Shown: positions 59,856 through 64,000 of the stretch, one piece after another
How positions within the stretch are numbered: position 1 is the stretch's first letter
How the letters are laid out: each line of letters opens with the position of its first letter
NCBI GenBank assembly: GCA_037389465.1
Contig: JAZARR010000206.1
Span: 186,001-250,000 of the forward strand
Direction: 5' to 3'
DNA from: Baylisascaris procyonis
Lineage: Eukaryota > Nematoda > Chromadorea > Rhabditida > Ascarididae
Length of the DNA stretch: 64,000 nt
Translations under genes and position numbers: made by a program
The notes under the pieces: generated by a model
What the model was told of the DNA's origin: nothing
What the model saw: the letters and a program-made list of their open reading frames with translations, nothing else
The model's database searches: none

Positions 59856-62462
59856 ATGATGTTGTGCACCGCGACACTTTTCGTTGTTTTTGCGATCGCC
59901 GTATCGGGCGATGTGAAGAGCGCCGTTGATGAAGTGACCTCTACCAAGGTTGATATTGTTATATTCTAACCTTACCATTGAGTCTTTAGTAATTGTTTGG
60001 TACTTGAATGGCGTCCAGTAACAGGCAACGAGAAGTGTTAAATGAAAGGTGAATTAAACACAACGGAAATGCCATTATACATTTAATTAAACTTGAGCAT
60101 TAAGCGGATAGCTTGAGCAACCTACTCCATATTAAATAATGGAATTGTATATTCTCATAAAGCATTTAAAGCTTTACTCAATAATAAAGAAGAAAAATTA
60201 GGCGACTCATTAACAAGAATGTTTGATCGTTATGCTTAGCACATTACTCTAGTCAACATTTCGAGTGCCAAAAATCGCATAAAATGAAACGACACTCATC
60301 AATGAACAGTTTCCTGCAATGATGAACTCAAAAAATTGGGAAGTGAGGTGGAAACAATGAATCTGATGCGCATTAGAATTTCATATTAGTCATAAATAAG
60401 TTTTTCGTATCTTAGGTAGTTGAAATTCCCGGAAATTCAACTCCGAGATGATCCCTTAATCTTCCGGATTTTTTTTTTTTTGAATGTAGAGTGATTAGTT
60501 TGATGACGAAGGTCGACTGATAATAAACTGTTATCATTGCCTGTACAAAATTATTCTTTTATAAACTTTACAGATTACACGATGAGAAATTTACGATAGA
60601 TAGAGAATTACAGTTTTTTGTTAAATGCAATAAGCTGCCGTTGATGAAAAGATTTTAAACAAGTGGAGAAGAAGCAAGCTAAACGGATGTGCATTATATG
60701 CGCCATTGCGTTCCTTCCAGTCGGCTGACTGGCTTCATCACTTGTCGGCGGTGACTGACGTCGACTTTGGTCGTTTCATGAGTTAACTTCACGTCGGCCT
60801 CATCAATTACCCATGAAACCGGCTAAGCCAACTAGTTTCGTGCATTACCCAAATCTTGCATAGAAGCATCATTTTTCTATAGTACAATCGATTTAAATGA
60901 TAAATCAAGTGATATAAGATGCGTGCTACCTGTAACTTCTTTCACGATCGGTTTGTCAATGAAATGTGGCATGGAAGATCCTCTTGTGGTATACATTATA
61001 TGCTCCAGAAAATCAGTGACCCGAGCTGCAGTAGTTCTTGAATTGTACCAACTAGACGTACGGATAAACGATGTACAGCTATACATAGGTATGACCTGCC
61101 AGTAATGCGTTTGCGATGTAAATTTATGAAAACGTTCAATAAGTAGACTACAATTAGGCCTGAAAGAGTGGAAAGTTACAGGTGTTAAAGAGTTTTGCTA
61201 ATTTTTTAGGATGGTGCGACATGGTGTCCGGTTGCACTTGTTGGAACGCAGTGCCCATCGTCGAGCATCTTCCATTACTACAAGTGCTGCGGAACGGCCA
61301 ATAAGGATTGCTGCTTCAATCTACAGGCAAGTCATGCGTATTTGCTTATTATGTCTATCGTCCGACGGTGCGGTCACTATGTTCGCCGACTTTTTGCACG
61401 CTATAGTTTTCTATCTTTCTCTATGAGAAACAAATCATTCCACTTTCACATGCGTGGCAATTTGTCGGTGAGCAAGCTAATCAGAGTTTGTAATAAATTA
61501 ATTCTTTTTCCTATTAATTTCCTATTAGCAAGCTAATTAATCCTATTTTTCCTTTTTCCTTTTCCTTTTTCCTATATTTTACTGAGTACACATTGGAACA
61601 AATGTTGATTGGTAATTAGTCTATAGTTGAATTTATTCAATTGAAATTTGCTATTATAGGATCAGCAATAATATTTTCTCCTTAATGATTAATGTGTCTT
61701 TTCTGTAGATACTTATGTGAGCCATCATTCATTAAAAGATAGCTTACTTGTACTACGTTTGAATGTCTACCAGTAATTTATGATATATTACATACATGGC
61801 TATTAATTGTGAGAAAGCATAGGGAAGCGTAGCGAAACACTACAAAAGAAAGCTGGATTAGTCGCTAAGGAGATAAGACAGGAAACACCGTACACTTATG
61901 TGGGCTACTTTCCGTGTCGAACCATCACATCTGTGTATTCTTAACCATGATCTATTGCAGTCGTATAGCAACTCCACAGGGGTCGTCCTGCGTTTGTTTG
62001 GTTTAAGGATTTAGTGAGTTTAGCTTCAACTCGTGCTTATATTCCAAGGTTCACGTATTTGGTGATTACACTATACAAACATCTTATCACTATTCACTGC
62101 GAATGGATGTGTGCAACACATATAAACTCTAGCCATATATTGGTTAGCCGAGCCGTATTTATGAATCAACTTTTGTTTAATCAATTTATTTCACTGAGCT
62201 TAGCAAAATAGTTGGATTGAGGATGTATTTAGGTAACATAAACCGGTGGTCTTATAGAAACCATCATAACCTGGTTGTTCATCTCATAGTCTGATAATTT
62301 ATTGAGAAGCACCAATAATGGGTGGTTGTTTGGCATTTTTCAGTTTATTTATTCACCGATGTTTTTCAGACGTGGGTGATTGTTGTACTGGCGGTAATTG
62401 CGGTGATCATGCTCGCCTCATTTGTGCTTTCGGTGCTGCGATGTCTCTTCTGTCGTCGCTAA
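59856..62462 (+). CDS. Single-pass membrane protein with Shisa-like paired-cysteine ectodomain, 100 aa
   Basis: Exons: 59856-59948, 61210-61326 and 62370-62462 (TAA), all phase 0. Exon 1 encodes a signal peptide (MMLCTATLFVVFAIAVSG). Exon 2 encodes the ectodomain (DGATWCPVALVGTQCP, then FHYYKCCGTANKDCCF). Exon 3 encodes a transmembrane helix (WVIVVLAVIAVIMLASFVL) and a short basic, Cys-containing cytoplasmic tail (RCLFCRR). The CC...CC pair just before the membrane resembles the Shisa cysteine module; assignment to that superfamily is inference. Intron 2 has a GC donor (ACAG|GCAAGT) and a TTTTTCAG acceptor. ATTGCAG ends at 59820, 35 nt before the ATG, and is a likely trans-splice or UTR acceptor. 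Expected at the cell surface or in endomembranes. The gene is complete and compact. Confidence 0.75.
60697..61086. other. Exon-like islands open on both strands inside intron 1 of the 59856-62462 gene
   Basis: Two GC-richer blocks at about 60697-60822 and 60915-61086. On the minus strand they read SSWYNSRTTAARVTDFLE and FIDKPIVKE, then (after a GTTACA donor and GGCTTAG acceptor, phase 0) WVIDEADVKLTHETTKVD and MKPVSRLEGTQWRI to a stop. On the plus strand they read SADWLHHLSAVTDVDFGR after CTTCCAG, and VTSFTIGLSMKCGMED up to an ATAG|GTATGA donor. Either a nested minus-strand gene or alternative plus-strand exons would fit. The minus reading chains better. Confidence 0.35.
61540..61575. repeat. 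CCTTTT-type pyrimidine repeat
   Basis: About six near-copies of a CCTTTTT/CCTTTTC unit in intron 2 of the membrane-protein gene. Confidence 0.8.
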
Positions 62463-64000
62463 ATTGGCGTCGAACTGCCCCACGATTTGTTTGCCAATCT
62501 TATTGCCTAGTGGTTTTAGATTGTTGGTCTGGCTGGTCCCCACCCATCCATTCGTTCATATTTAGTTGACAGTTTCCTCTTTTGATTTCATTCACTAAGA
62601 CCAAAATTGTCCATTGACCAACTTAATATTAATTAGTGAGGACGTATTAGGAATTACTGGTTTCGATTTTTCCTTGACAGACGCATCCAATTCTCGCCCT
62701 ATCGAACCAAAAAAAAAAAAAATGTTTGTACGCGTTGGGGCAGTTTAGCCAAACATCGTTTGTTGCCTGTTTTATATCGATTGTTTTTTTTTCGTTTTTC
62801 TATTTCGTTGATGCCCCCGTATACCGTTTAAGACGGGGTTTTAATTGCTGTTGTGGTTTCTCTATTTTATGTAAATCACTTTGTTTGTGGTTCTTCCTTC
62901 TTTTGTGCTGCAATTTTTAAAAGGCAAACGGGGGAGAGAAAGAGTATGGATCAGGACAGATAAGTCTGAGAAGCTCTTTCTAATTTTTGAAGGTATTCCG
63001 ACAATCATGCATCGTCGTTTGATGCAAGCGATGTTATTCTATCGACTCTTCTTCGTTTTTAATTTCATTCCACCTGCCCTACTTTTACCTAAATATATTA
63101 TTCCAATAGACATTCCGTTACTATCAAAAACGAAATAAGACAATGCTTAAGGGGAGGCGAGAGGGGGTGAGTCGAACCACAAATGAATTTGCTTATCGTG
63201 CAGTTCAGTTTTTTATTACTCATTCTGCTCGCATTTGTTTATTCAAATTTTAATCTCATTTCTTTATATAGCTTCAATTGATTTCACAATCCGAATGTTT
63301 TAAAAATCAATTGCTTGTCTTCGATGTTTTTCTTTCATTGCGATATATTGTATAGATCATTCAATAATACTGTATATGCTGACTATTTCATATGACCGTA
63401 TTTTCTCATTTATGGAGAAATACATTTCACATTATTTTTATTAACTCCTATAACGCTTTTTTATACGTTTCCATATAGTTACTCGTTTAGTAAAAAAATT
63501 TTTTTTTTGTTTCAAATATTCGACATATCGCACTGTAACATAAAGATTCACGGGAACATAAAATATTATGGGAAAATAAAGATTTTTCTTGCAAACATAT
63601 CGAAAAGAATATTCAATACAAAGAGGAAAAGATAGAATGGAAAGCGTAGGTATACATATAGTCATAACGAAAGTGAAGGATCTTTTTTATCGCAACGTAA
63701 ATAATTATTTTAATTGCGCAAAGGAACCAAAGAAATAATTAAGCAATAGAAGAGGCGAATGGGGCATACAACGGGAGAAATGAGTCGATGTAGACATAAC
63801 ATTAAAAAGTCAGTCAGATTATAGACCAGCATTAAAAATCAATTAAAATCTTGATACGAAAAGGGGATTGATACGATAAGTCAACGTTTAGACCATAGGT
63901 ATATAAAAATAAGAACGAAGTAAGTGCCTAATGGAGAAATTCAGCAAACGTGAGAGAATAAGAAGTTCAGTAAAGGTGGGAGGGCAGTGTTTAGCAAATG
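62463..64000. other. AT-rich non-coding stretch to window end
   Basis: An A13 run lies at 62708-62721. Several open stretches (62726-62920, 62881-63138) are T-rich and hydrophobic by composition, without splice or domain signals. No gene is supported. Confidence 0.4.

Noticed and set aside
62881..63138. 85-codon plus ORF with hydrophobic segments
   Set aside because: T-rich background and no leader or splice context; it does not extend the membrane-protein gene, which already ends at a stop.

Overview
The window is nuclear DNA of a nematode, most likely a parasitic or other non-Caenorhabditis lineage. It is AT-rich, with short exons of about 20-280 nt, introns of 0.2-6.2 kb and 3' splice sites that are short T-runs ending in CAG, TAG or AAG. 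Its one strongly recognisable gene reads like nematode ISW-1 (ISWI/SMARCA5 chromatin-remodelling ATPase). The clade is inference. No bacterial genes, rRNA, intact tRNA, CRISPR array or complete transposon was found.

Layout. 1-2724: a 43-bp satellite of about 63 copies, cut by the window edge. 2725-11051: mostly non-coding, with a likely minus-strand terminal exon at 4002-4141 and a CRE-rich, partly duplicated island at 8240-8790. 11052-31936 (+): isw-1, rebuilt here as 22 coding exons encoding about 1,053 residues. Its 6.2-kb intron 15 holds a separate minus-strand gene (23622-26779, 5' end unresolved). 32546-33366 (+): a small three-exon gene with a 22-nt microexon. 34426-37485 (-): a gene cluster comprising an exon pair (34426-34888), a 298-residue predicted secreted charged protein (35117-36013) and the 3' end of an unrecognised gene (36263-37485) with a decayed exon copy in its intron. 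38-59 kb: mainly non-coding AT-rich DNA with microsatellites, several hairpins and isolated exon-like islands, mostly on the minus strand (45.9-48.1, 55.0-55.6 and 59.0 kb). 59856-62462 (+): a complete 100-residue single-pass membrane protein with a paired-cysteine, Shisa-like ectodomain. Its first intron contains GC-richer islands that are open on both strands.

Function. ISW-1 is the only gene with a confident role: ATP-driven nucleosome sliding and spacing in the nucleus. The others are predicted secreted, membrane or unknown proteins typical of lineage-specific nematode genes. Two unusual splicing features recur: GC-AG introns (two) and AAG acceptors. Gene models come from reading frames and splice phases only. 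Boundaries outside isw-1, the 32546-33366 gene and the 59856-62462 gene should be treated as provisional.
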